This document shows, in pieces, positions 16,753 to 23,415 of a stretch of 27,011 bases of DNA. Within the stretch, counting starts at the first letter, position 1. Each line of letters opens with the position of its first letter. Location: NCBI GenBank assembly GCA_034440515.1, contig JAWXCF010000101.1:1-27011 (forward strand), given 5' to 3'. The translations under genes were made by a program, and so were the position numbers. Under the pieces are notes generated by a model, which did not search any database, was not told the origin of the DNA, and worked only from the letters and a program-made list of their open reading frames with translations. Origin of the DNA: JAWXCF01 sp034440515 (GTDB lineage: Bacteria; Bacteroidota; Bacteroidia; CAILMK01).

Positions 16753-17205
16753 TTATTTGAACTTGTATTCATTATACTGATTTGGTACATCTAGATGCAT
16801 ATCTTTTGCTACTATTGTTTCAGTAATATCATAGCCGAAATTGAGGTATTTTGCGTTTACAGTTGCACTAGACATAATAAAGCTTCCCACAATTTCATCA
16901 TTCCATTGTTCTAGTTCAATCCAAACCTATACTATTGGAGACTGATAATTAAAGGCAATTTTGCTAATATTTAAGTCTTTTACATCAGACAAATAGTCAA
17001 TTAAGATACGCTCTATAAAATACTTTTCAGCAATATTCTTTAGGAATAGAGCCTTATTATCAGGATCATTTTCTGTTATAAATTTATTAAAGTCTAATGT
17101 TTCTTCTGTAGCAGTCTGTGTATCTAACTGTAGCTTCATAATTTCAAGTTTATGAACTAATGCTGGTAACCACTTTTGTGTTTTTGCAGTTGCAGACTCT
17201 TCCAC
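16753..17205 (-). pseudogene. partner gene of the HEPN-like gene, split by an in-frame TAG
   Basis: From a GTG at 17205 the frame encodes 92 residues (MEESATAKTQKWLPALVHKL to NYQSPIV), meets TAG at 16927-16929, and continues in the same frame for 57 further sense codons to TAA at 16753. The downstream part (VWIELEQWNDEI, SSATVNAKYLNFGYDITETI, DVPNQYNEYKF) is protein-like and joins smoothly onto the strand before the stop, so the intact protein was probably about 150 residues. A single C-to-T change (CAG to TAG) is the simplest cause. No family is recognised; a soluble alpha/beta protein is likely. It directly precedes the HEPN-like gene (TAA then TTG), as in two-gene toxin-antitoxin-like modules, which is inference. 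Confidence 0.6.
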
Positions 17206-17229
17206 TTTACGATTTATATTTCAAAATAA

Positions 17230-17268
17230 CGCATTTTACCTAAAATAATTATTTCATTTAAAAATGCG
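17230..17268. repeat. inverted repeat upstream of the broken two-gene module
   Basis: CGCATTTT (17230-17237) and AAAATGCG (17261-17268) are perfect arms 23 nt apart, 25-63 nt before the GTG of the module's first gene and 25 nt past the rlmH stop. It could be an operator of the module or a weak rlmH terminator. Confidence 0.55.
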
Positions 17269-17292
17269 ATTTTATAATTTTCATACTTTCTA

Positions 17293-17766
17293 TTACTCGT
17301 GATGATATGGTTCATTTGCCAATATAGTCATAGCCCTATATAGTTGCTCAACTGTAATTAGCCAGGCAAACTGGTGCGTAAAGGTCAATTTACTTAAGCT
17401 AAGGTTCATTAGACTTTGTTTTAGCAATATGTCAGATAGTCCGTAAGCGCCACCAATTAATAATATTAAACGACCGGGTACTTCTATCATACATTTTTGC
17501 ATCAACTGCGACAATTCTACGCTACTTATGGTTTTCCCATATTCGTCTAGGCAAATAAATTTGTCACCAGGCTTAATTTTCTTAAGGACAGCCTCTGCCT
17601 CTATTACTTTTTGTTGATCAGGATTTAGGGTTTTTTTTGCTTTAGAGCTAACTATATGTTCCCACTCAGTAGGTAAATATTTTTGTAATCTAGACAAATA
17701 TTCTTCCACACCAGTTTTAATGTATGGGCTATGATATTGTCCTATTACCCAAATGGCTAATTTCAT
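17293..17766 (-). CDS. rlmH: 23S rRNA pseudouridine-1915 N3-methyltransferase
   Basis: The 157-residue SPOUT-class enzyme methylates pseudouridine 1915 in helix 69 of 23S rRNA in assembled ribosomes, using SAM. The trefoil-knot motifs are clear: LDEYGK at 73-78, LIGGAYGLSD at 103-112, LTFTHQFA at 127-134, EQLYRA at 140-145 and the terminal YHHE at 154-157. The length equals the family norm and the C-terminal histidines are intact. It lies 32 nt downstream of the thioesterase on the same strand and is probably co-transcribed with it. A housekeeping gene with nothing unusual. Confidence 0.97.
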   Translation of the reverse strand: MKLAIWVIGQYHSPYIKTGVEEYLSRLQKYLPTEWEHIVSSKAKKTLNPDQQKVIEAEAVLKKIKPGDKFICLDEYGKTISSVELSQLMQKCMIEVPGRLILLIGGAYGLSDILLKQSLMNLSLSKLTFTHQFAWLITVEQLYRAMTILANEPYHHE

Positions 17767-17798
17767 AACAGCTAATAAGGAACAAAGAAAAATTTTTA

Positions 17799-18242
17799 TT
17801 AAGTACCCTCTATCTCTTTGTTTTTACCTTTTATCACTGCCATTATTGCGTATGCTTTTGCTATCAACAGATGTCTTTCTTGCTCTACACTATACACCTC
17901 AGCCTCGCAATACATTAGTCTTGCTCCAGGTTTTATTACCCAGCCTCTGGCAAATATTCCCTCACCCTTACCTGGGCTAAAGTATGATACCTTAAGGTCA
18001 CTGGTTACCACTCTATCTTCACTATTCACTAAACTAAAAGCAGCAAACCCTGTTACTAAGTCGCTAACAGTTGCCGTCATACCACCGTGTATAAATCCAT
18101 CTTGTTGCTGTACATCAATGGTTAATGGGGCAAAGCCTTCAATGTAGCCTGGTGCAATATGCGTCAAATCAAAGCCGATATGCTTCATAAAGTGTTGACG
18201 TTCTAATTTATTGTTTATCAGCTCTAAATAGTTAGGATTCAT
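17799..18242 (-). CDS. PaaI-like hotdog-fold thioesterase
   Basis: From the ATG at 18242 the product has 147 residues. It has the hotdog layout with GFIHGGMTATVSDLVTGFAA, in which HGG plus a downstream Asp on the central helix is the PaaI active-site arrangement. The core strands (SDLKVSYFSPGKGE, ARLMYCEAEVYS) follow. Such enzymes hydrolyse acyl- or aryl-CoA thioesters in the cytoplasm; the substrate is unknown. A GTG at 18317 would add 25 residues and is better placed relative to the TAATTTTG promoter box at 18362. Homologues begin near MNPNYLE, so I prefer 18242 with limited confidence in the start. Confidence 0.88.
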   Translation of the reverse strand: MNPNYLELINNKLERQHFMKHIGFDLTHIAPGYIEGFAPLTIDVQQQDGFIHGGMTATVSDLVTGFAAFSLVNSEDRVVTSDLKVSYFSPGKGEGIFARGWVIKPGARLMYCEAEVYSVEQERHLLIAKAYAIMAVIKGKNKEIEGT

Positions 18243-18361
18243 AGCTTGATAATGAAATGGAGCCTGATACTTTTGGCGTGGGTTTATAGCATCAGATAAT
18301 GAAACAATGTTGGACACGTTATTTACGATTAGGTTAAATAATCTAATGAGTAGTAAATGAG

Positions 18362-18369
18362 CAAAATTA
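18362..18369 (-). promoter_or_regulatory. TAnnTTTG -7 element for the thioesterase-rlmH pair
   Basis: It reads TAATTTTG on the minus strand, in the gap between the map stop and the thioesterase gene, suggesting independent transcription from map. Confidence 0.4.
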
Positions 18370-18409
18370 CATTAATAATTCATTTATCATCTAGGAATAA
18401 TATAATGAC

Positions 18410-19216
18410 TTAATTATCAATAGCTATAGAACTAGCCTTCTCAGCTTTAGAATTGTATTCACCAATAATGTCTGTAAGTACTTCATATCCAGTTTCTGTT
18501 ATGGCAATAGTATGTTCGAATTGTGCGCTTAGTTTACCGTCTATAGTTCGGGCGGTCCAGCCATCGTTTTTATCAATTTTTACACGAGCTTTACCTTCAT
18601 TTATCATAGGCTCGATGGTAAATGTCATACCTGGCTTTAGTCTGATTCCGCTATTTTTATTTGCTATATGGCTAACTTCTGGCTCCTCGTGAAACTTGAT
18701 ACCTACACCGTGGCCACAGAATTCATATACAACGCCATATCCAAAAGAGTGTGCGTGATTGCCTATCACATAGCCAATATTACCTAAGAAATTTCCAGGA
18801 AAGCATTGGTTTATACCTAGATCTAAACATTCTTTGGTGATTTGTACCAATTTAGCAGCACGTTCACTTACAGCACCTACCATAAACATTTTGCTGGTAT
18901 CGCCAAAGTAACCGTTCAAAATTGTAGTTATGTCCACATTTACTATGTCTCCCTCTTGCAGACTGTAGTTGCCGGGTATGCCGTGACATACTACTTCGTT
19001 TACACTAATGCAACTGCTAGCTGGGTACCCCTTATAGTTTAGTGTTGCAGCCCTAGCGCCGTGGTCAGCCATATAGGTGACTATAAAAGAGTCTATAGAT
19101 TTGGTTGAGTTGCCTGGAACTATAATTGACTCTACCTCTAATAGTATGCGAGCTGCTAAATGACCACTAGCCCTAATTCCATCTATCTGTTCAGCGTTTT
19201 TTAGTATAAGTGGCAT
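18410..19216 (-). CDS. map: methionine aminopeptidase, type I
   Basis: The 268-residue enzyme removes N-terminal methionine from new proteins. All five metal ligands are present: D95 (VDITT), D106 (GDTSK), H169 (GHGVG), E202 (IEPMIN) and E234 (QFEHTI), plus the substrate histidine H79 (VCHGIP). There is no N-terminal zinc-finger extension. A short polar C-terminal tail (EYNSKAEKASSIAIDN) follows the catalytic domain. A TAACTTTG box 91 nt upstream would give a longer leader than the other genes here. In many bacteria map sits in the ribosomal protein operon; here it stands apart, so it may be one of several copies. Confidence 0.96.
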   Translation of the reverse strand: MPLILKNAEQIDGIRASGHLAARILLEVESIIVPGNSTKSIDSFIVTYMADHGARAATLNYKGYPASSCISVNEVVCHGIPGNYSLQEGDIVNVDITTILNGYFGDTSKMFMVGAVSERAAKLVQITKECLDLGINQCFPGNFLGNIGYVIGNHAHSFGYGVVYEFCGHGVGIKFHEEPEVSHIANKNSGIRLKPGMTFTIEPMINEGKARVKIDKNDGWTARTIDGKLSAQFEHTIAITETGYEVLTDIIGEYNSKAEKASSIAIDN

Positions 19217-19306
19217 AATTGCATTGATAATTTATATAGACACATAAATACCTAAATGAGCAATTTAATCTCATAATATTATTCTAATTTTTAAATATGC
19301 GACCTT

Positions 19307-19314
19307 CAAAGTTA
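19307..19314 (-). promoter_or_regulatory. TAnnTTTG -7 element for map
   Basis: It reads TAACTTTG on the minus strand, leaving a leader of about 85 nt before the ATG at 19216. Confidence 0.4.
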
Positions 19315-19373
19315 TGATTGCCTGTTCGTATATAGAATAACCTATTTAAGATTATAACTTATTTAGTAGTTCC

Positions 19374-19381
19374 TATATTTG
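19374..19381 (+). promoter_or_regulatory. TAnnTTTG element 8 nt before a start codon
   Basis: TATATTTG ends 8 nt before the ATG at 19390. If used, transcription would begin at or next to the start codon, giving a leaderless mRNA. Confidence 0.45.
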
Positions 19382-19389
19382 ACCATATT

Positions 19390-20553
19390 ATGAGCAACAA
19401 TATTTTAAGTCAACATATAGAAACATTGGCCATACACGCAGGTCAAGAACCAGACCCAAGCACTGGGGCCATTATGACACCAATATATCAGACCAGTACC
19501 TATGTGCAAGAAGCACCAGGTGTACATAAGGGTTATGAATATGCTAGAACGCAAAACCCAACTCGTGCAGCTTTAGAGGCTAATATGGCTGCGCTAGAGG
19601 CAGGACATAGTGGTTTCTGCTTCGGTAGTGGAATGGCCGCAATTGATGCGATTATTAAAATGCTAGAGCCAGGTGATGAAGTAATTGCAACTAGCGATTT
19701 ATACGGAGGTACTTACAGGATCTTTACCAAAATGTTTGCTAAATATGGCATTAAATTTCACTTCACAGATTTAAGCATTGCAGAAAACCTAAAGCCACTG
19801 CTTAATGATCAGACCAAATTGGTATGGTTAGAGACTCCAACTAATCCTACACTAAAAATAATTGACATAGCTGCTATTAAGCATTCATTAACAGGGTACA
19901 ATGCTATGCTGGTGGTTGACAATACTTTTGCTAGTCCATATTTACAGCAACCCATTAAATTAGGTGCTGATATAGTGATGCATAGTGCAACTAAGTATTT
20001 AGGTGGTCATAGTGATGTGGTACTGGGTGTAGTCGTAGTGAAAGATGCAGAGGTGGCAGAGCAGATTAGATTTATACAAAATGCAAGTGGAGCAGTATGT
20101 GGTCCACAAGATTCGTTTTTGGTACTTAGGGGGCTAAAAACATTGCACGTACGAATGGATAGGCACAGTGAAAATGGTATGGCAATAGCGCAATTTTTAC
20201 AGAGTCACTCTAAAGTAAATAACATTTATTTCCCGGGTTTAGAGAGTCATCATAACCACGATGTGGCTAAGTCTCAAATGAGAAACTTTGGCGGAATGAT
20301 GAGCTTCGATTTGAAAGGGGATAGTTATCAAGATGCGCATAAAATATTGACAAATACTAAATTATTTAGTTTAGCAGAATCACTAGGTGGTGTAGAGTCT
20401 CTAATTGGTTACCCTGCTGGTATGACCCACGCCAGCATACCTAAAGAAGAGCGTATAAAAACCGGCGTTACAGATTCGCTTATCAGATTAAGTGTAGGCA
20501 TAGAACATATTGATGACTTGATAAATGATTTAAAGTTTGCACTAGAAGCTTAG
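19390..20553 (+). CDS. trans-sulfuration PLP enzyme (cystathionine gamma-synthase / gamma- or beta-lyase family)
   Basis: The 387-residue enzyme is of the Cys/Met metabolism PLP family. The cofactor lysine is K202 in HSATKYLGGHSD, and the pyridine-nitrogen aspartate is D177 (VVDNTFASPY). The phosphate-binding Y51 and R53 (YEYARTQNPT) and the stacking tyrosine Y105 (DLYGG) are in place. The C-terminal block SLGGVESLIGYPAGMTHAS is the usual substrate-carboxylate region. Motifs do not separate cystathionine gamma-synthase from the lyases, so I leave the exact reaction open. It stands alone, divergent from map and convergent with the SDR gene. Confidence 0.93.
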   Translation: MSNNILSQHIETLAIHAGQEPDPSTGAIMTPIYQTSTYVQEAPGVHKGYEYARTQNPTRAALEANMAALEAGHSGFCFGSGMAAIDAIIKMLEPGDEVIATSDLYGGTYRIFTKMFAKYGIKFHFTDLSIAENLKPLLNDQTKLVWLETPTNPTLKIIDIAAIKHSLTGYNAMLVVDNTFASPYLQQPIKLGADIVMHSATKYLGGHSDVVLGVVVVKDAEVAEQIRFIQNASGAVCGPQDSFLVLRGLKTLHVRMDRHSENGMAIAQFLQSHSKVNNIYFPGLESHHNHDVAKSQMRNFGGMMSFDLKGDSYQDAHKILTNTKLFSLAESLGGVESLIGYPAGMTHASIPKEERIKTGVTDSLIRLSVGIEHIDDLINDLKFALEA

Positions 20554-20630
20554 TTTTAAATTTATTTATATAGTGCTGTCCTATTTTGAAATCTTGGTTC
20601 GTCATAGGTTAACTAATTATGTGCTTTAAT

Positions 20631-21458
20631 CTATGCCCTTTTTTCTAATGGACTATCTGGTTCATTAGCCATATGATCATACACTTTTTTATTCAGCCAA
20701 ATAGGGAAAAATTTATTAACCCAAACTGTCAATTTGCCTTGTGTAGTAAGTATTAATGTATTCTTACGTTTGTTAATAGCATTTAGAAGCTTTTCCGCTA
20801 CTTCATCGGCTTGCATTAATTTACTTTCATTTAGTGGGCTTTCTGCTTGGGCATTACCACTGCTATTTAATGCAGTCTGACGTATGTTGCTGGCAGTAAA
20901 GCCCGGAGCACAAGTTAACACGTGTAATCCCTTATACATATTTTCTATCCTAATTACCTCTAGTATTGAATTCATTGCTGCTTTGCTGGCGCTGTAAGCT
21001 GCTCTAGCCGGTAAACCCTTATACCCTGCTATGCTACTAATTCCTACCAAACTACCCTTGCTAGCCAATAAGTAGGGTAGGGCATATTTGGAACAATAAA
21101 CCATTCCCCAAAAATTTACATTCATTAGTTTGTGCAACACAGCCATTTCTACATCTATAAATAGTGCTCGCATACTTATTCCTGCATTATTCACCAGCAC
21201 GTCTATTTGACCAAAGTGACTAAAACAGCTCTCTATCAATTGTTTGCATTCAAGCTCTACACTCACATCACAGCTCATTTTCAGGAGGTTAACTCTAGGG
21301 TTTATGGCTACGCAAAATGTTTCTGTTTGCAATAGTTTTGGCATATCTCTCCCAGCTATGCATACATTATAGCCTTTCTTCACAGCCTCTGCAGCTATGG
21401 CTTGACCAATGCCACTGCTGGCACCAGTTATTATCATTACTTTTGGTTTGGTCTGCAT
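20631..21458 (-). CDS. short-chain dehydrogenase/reductase (SDR)
   Basis: The 275-residue protein has a Rossmann fold with the cofactor motif TGASSGIG at 11-18, a conserved VNNAG block, the catalytic serine in ISSIAGYKG and the YSASK active site. The region after the glycine motif (IAGRD) has an arginine that would suit NADP(H). A longer C-terminus (NKFFPIWLNKKVYDHM) resembles the DHRS7/11-beta-HSD-like membrane-associated SDR subgroup, which often acts on lipid-like substrates; the substrate is unknown. All catalytic residues are present. It is convergent with the trans-sulfuration gene and divergent from the DUF1573 gene. Confidence 0.92.
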   Translation of the reverse strand: MQTKPKVMIITGASSGIGQAIAAEAVKKGYNVCIAGRDMPKLLQTETFCVAINPRVNLLKMSCDVSVELECKQLIESCFSHFGQIDVLVNNAGISMRALFIDVEMAVLHKLMNVNFWGMVYCSKYALPYLLASKGSLVGISSIAGYKGLPARAAYSASKAAMNSILEVIRIENMYKGLHVLTCAPGFTASNIRQTALNSSGNAQAESPLNESKLMQADEVAEKLLNAINKRKNTLILTTQGKLTVWVNKFFPIWLNKKVYDHMANEPDSPLEKRA

Positions 21459-21619
21459 TTACATTAGCATTAATGTCGTGTTAAGCAAACGAAATTAATA
21501 CTTGTAGCACTTCATATATAGCCTCTTGTATTAGTTTGATGTTAAGTTTATAGAACACTTAGTATGTAGAAGTGGTATATATTTTGACTGGTATTACTAA
21601 TAAATGCTAAAGTAGTTTT

Positions 21620-22033
21620 ATGAAACACATAAAAAAGTTATCAATTTTATCTATCGCAATACTTAGTATCGCCATTATGTCATCATTTCAACACACGATA
21701 GGTTCAAAAATTAAGTTTGATAGTGAGCGATTTGACTTTAAGACAATAACTTACGGCGAAGTAGTAGAAGCTAGCTTTCCATTTACTAATGTAGGAGATG
21801 CAGACCTGATCATAACTAATGTAGAGCAACCCTGCGGCTGTACTACTCCCATTTGGCCAAAAGAACCAATAGGACCAGGTGCTAAGGCTGAAATAAAAGT
21901 ACGCTACAACAGTAAAGATAGACCACTAGGTGAATTTAGAAAAACGATGTTGGTGTTTTCTAATATGAACATAGAATTAGTACGTCCCAATTTGACCATA
22001 AAAGGGAATACCGTAGCGGCTAAAAAAAAATGA
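21620..22033 (+). CDS. DUF1573 domain protein, secreted
   Basis: The 137-residue protein has a signal-like hydrophobic N-terminus (LSILSIAILSIAIMSS) followed by one DUF1573 domain. FDFKTITYGEVVEASFPFTNVG, then the hallmark PCGCTTPIWP, GPGAKAEIKVRYNSKDRPLG and a final strand before a lysine-rich tail match the Ig-like (ASPM/SPD-2/Hydin-related) fold. Such proteins are abundant in Bacteroidota envelopes and have no defined activity. The GCT motif with paired cysteines is intact. The stop is preceded by a run of A, a possible slippage tract but with no sign of damage. Confidence 0.88.
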   Translation: MKHIKKLSILSIAILSIAIMSSFQHTIGSKIKFDSERFDFKTITYGEVVEASFPFTNVGDADLIITNVEQPCGCTTPIWPKEPIGPGAKAEIKVRYNSKDRPLGEFRKTMLVFSNMNIELVRPNLTIKGNTVAAKKK

Positions 22034-22069
22034 AATAATAAATAGTTTAATAATTTCCGCAATAAATTT

Positions 22070-22831
22070 CTATCTACAACTGTAAGTATAGGTAGTAATT
22101 CCTAGTGGTGAAGTACTTTTGGTTGGTAAACCTCTGATATCATATTCATAACTAAATATCTGATTAGAACCAGTTCCCAATTTTCTAGATAGAGTATTAT
22201 TCTCACTTAAATACAAGTAGGGAGACTCTATATAGTATTCAACTCTGTAAAAAGGACTTGATAAAGAATCATAAGTAAAAGTATTAGTGTATAAAACTGT
22301 ACTGTCTAGTTTAATAGCCTTTTCTACTATTACATTTTTCCCTTTATAGCTAAGGGAAACTATCTTATCTGTAATATAAGCTGAGGTTTCGTTTTTACGA
22401 CTTTGAAATAAAACCATTTCAACTTTTACATTTTGAGCATCAGATATGTACTGAATTCTCTTTAAAGGTTCTCTAAATTGTGGGTCACCATTAGCCTTAG
22501 TAGAAATGTAGTATTCTGTTAAACTATTATTTTGTACAACTTTAAGATATTTAGTTAAATCGCCACCATTATTTATAGTAAACGCTGAAAATTTATTGTC
22601 GAAGTTATAATTATAAGAAATTACGTTATTTAGTATCCCTTTGTTAGTAAGTGATGAAAGCCTACCTGAAATGTCAAAACCAGCAGTTAAGCTTTGATCT
22701 TTGCTTAACATAGAGCTAAGTTGGCAAGATGGACCCTTAATGTTAGGGAATTCTTCAGCCTTTTTTTTACAATTTATCAGAATAGTAGCCACTAAAGCAA
22801 GTAGAATGGCCTTGATTAAAATAGGTTTCAT
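22070..22831 (-). CDS. lipoprotein with YD-repeat-like strands, function unknown
   Basis: The 253-residue protein has a type II signal peptide (IKAILLALVATILIN) with cysteine in LINC followed by KKK, so it should be lipid-anchored. The mature part contains repeated tyrosine-rich strand pairs (GRLSSLTNKG with YNYNFDNKF, FTYDS, then FSYEYDIRGLPTKSTSPLG). This resembles the Y-x-Y-D-x-x-G-x pattern of YD/Rhs-type or DUF4595-like beta proteins. No cargo or toxin domain is present. It lies downstream of the thioredoxin/TonB pair on the same strand with a gap of about 115 nt and could be part of that operon. No function assigned. Confidence 0.7.
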   Translation of the reverse strand: MKPILIKAILLALVATILINCKKKAEEFPNIKGPSCQLSSMLSKDQSLTAGFDISGRLSSLTNKGILNNVISYNYNFDNKFSAFTINNGGDLTKYLKVVQNNSLTEYYISTKANGDPQFREPLKRIQYISDAQNVKVEMVLFQSRKNETSAYITDKIVSLSYKGKNVIVEKAIKLDSTVLYTNTFTYDSLSSPFYRVEYYIESPYLYLSENNTLSRKLGTGSNQIFSYEYDIRGLPTKSTSPLGITTYTYSCR

Positions 22832-22945
22832 ATAAGTTTTTGACTTTGTTTAGAAATGGGAAATTACCAAAATTTTAGATAATTATGCAATTGAAAGTAA
22901 ATAAACAAATTACTAGATATGTAAAAATGCAATAGTCAGCCAGCA

Positions 22946-23410
22946 TTATCTCTTATTAATTAAAAAGGTTATCATTTCCTTAGATGTAAGAAATGAATTT
23001 TGATACGCAATTAGCTGGTACTTTTCATCAAATATAATAATGCTTGGGTAACTGGTATTTTGGGTAATGGCAGAAATTTCTGCTGCTAAATCACTTAGCC
23101 CGACCCCGATACCTGTTTGCCTAAATACATAGGTTTTTTTGTTAAAATAAACTGGTTGCTCGGTTTCAGGATTAAAATTAACCAAATAATAATTTTCATT
23201 CAGCATTGCTATGACCTTTTTGTCTTGAAATGTAGAATATTTCATTCCTTGGCAATATTGGCACCAATCAGTATGTATAAATAGCAAAATAGGTCTGGCT
23301 TCTTCAAGTTCTGCACTGTCCAATTCTTGAAAGGTATATGTTCTAGGCTGCCCGTATGTACCTATACTAAGAAGTAACAATGCAACAAGAATTGATTTAA
23401 ACTGAGCCAT
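22946..23410 (-). CDS. periplasmic thioredoxin-like protein
   Basis: The 154-residue protein has a signal peptide (ILVALLLLSIGTYGQ). It is followed by a thioredoxin fold of the Thioredoxin_7/DUF255-like type: HTDWCQYCQGMKYSTFQD gives an active-site CxxC (WCQYC), and TSYPSIIIFDEKYQLI supplies the cis-proline strand. It should act as a periplasmic or outer-membrane-facing disulfide reductant or isomerase. Its start is 5 nt past the TonB receptor stop, so the two are almost certainly one transcript. An insertion of about 45 residues between the CxxC helix and the cis-Pro strand (VYFNKKTYVFRQTGIGVG) is longer than in classic thioredoxin. The partner is inferred to be the receptor. Confidence 0.88.
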   Translation of the reverse strand: MAQFKSILVALLLLSIGTYGQPRTYTFQELDSAELEEARPILLFIHTDWCQYCQGMKYSTFQDKKVIAMLNENYYLVNFNPETEQPVYFNKKTYVFRQTGIGVGLSDLAAEISAITQNTSYPSIIIFDEKYQLIAYQNSFLTSKEMITFLINKR

Positions 23411-23415
23411 TATGG

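Noticed and set aside
16411..17205. Recoding of TAG as glutamine in the whole sequence (as in some Bacteroidota phages)
   Set aside because: TAG ends ordinary genes in this window at 418-420 and 923-925, so recoding is not general; local nonsense mutations are simpler.
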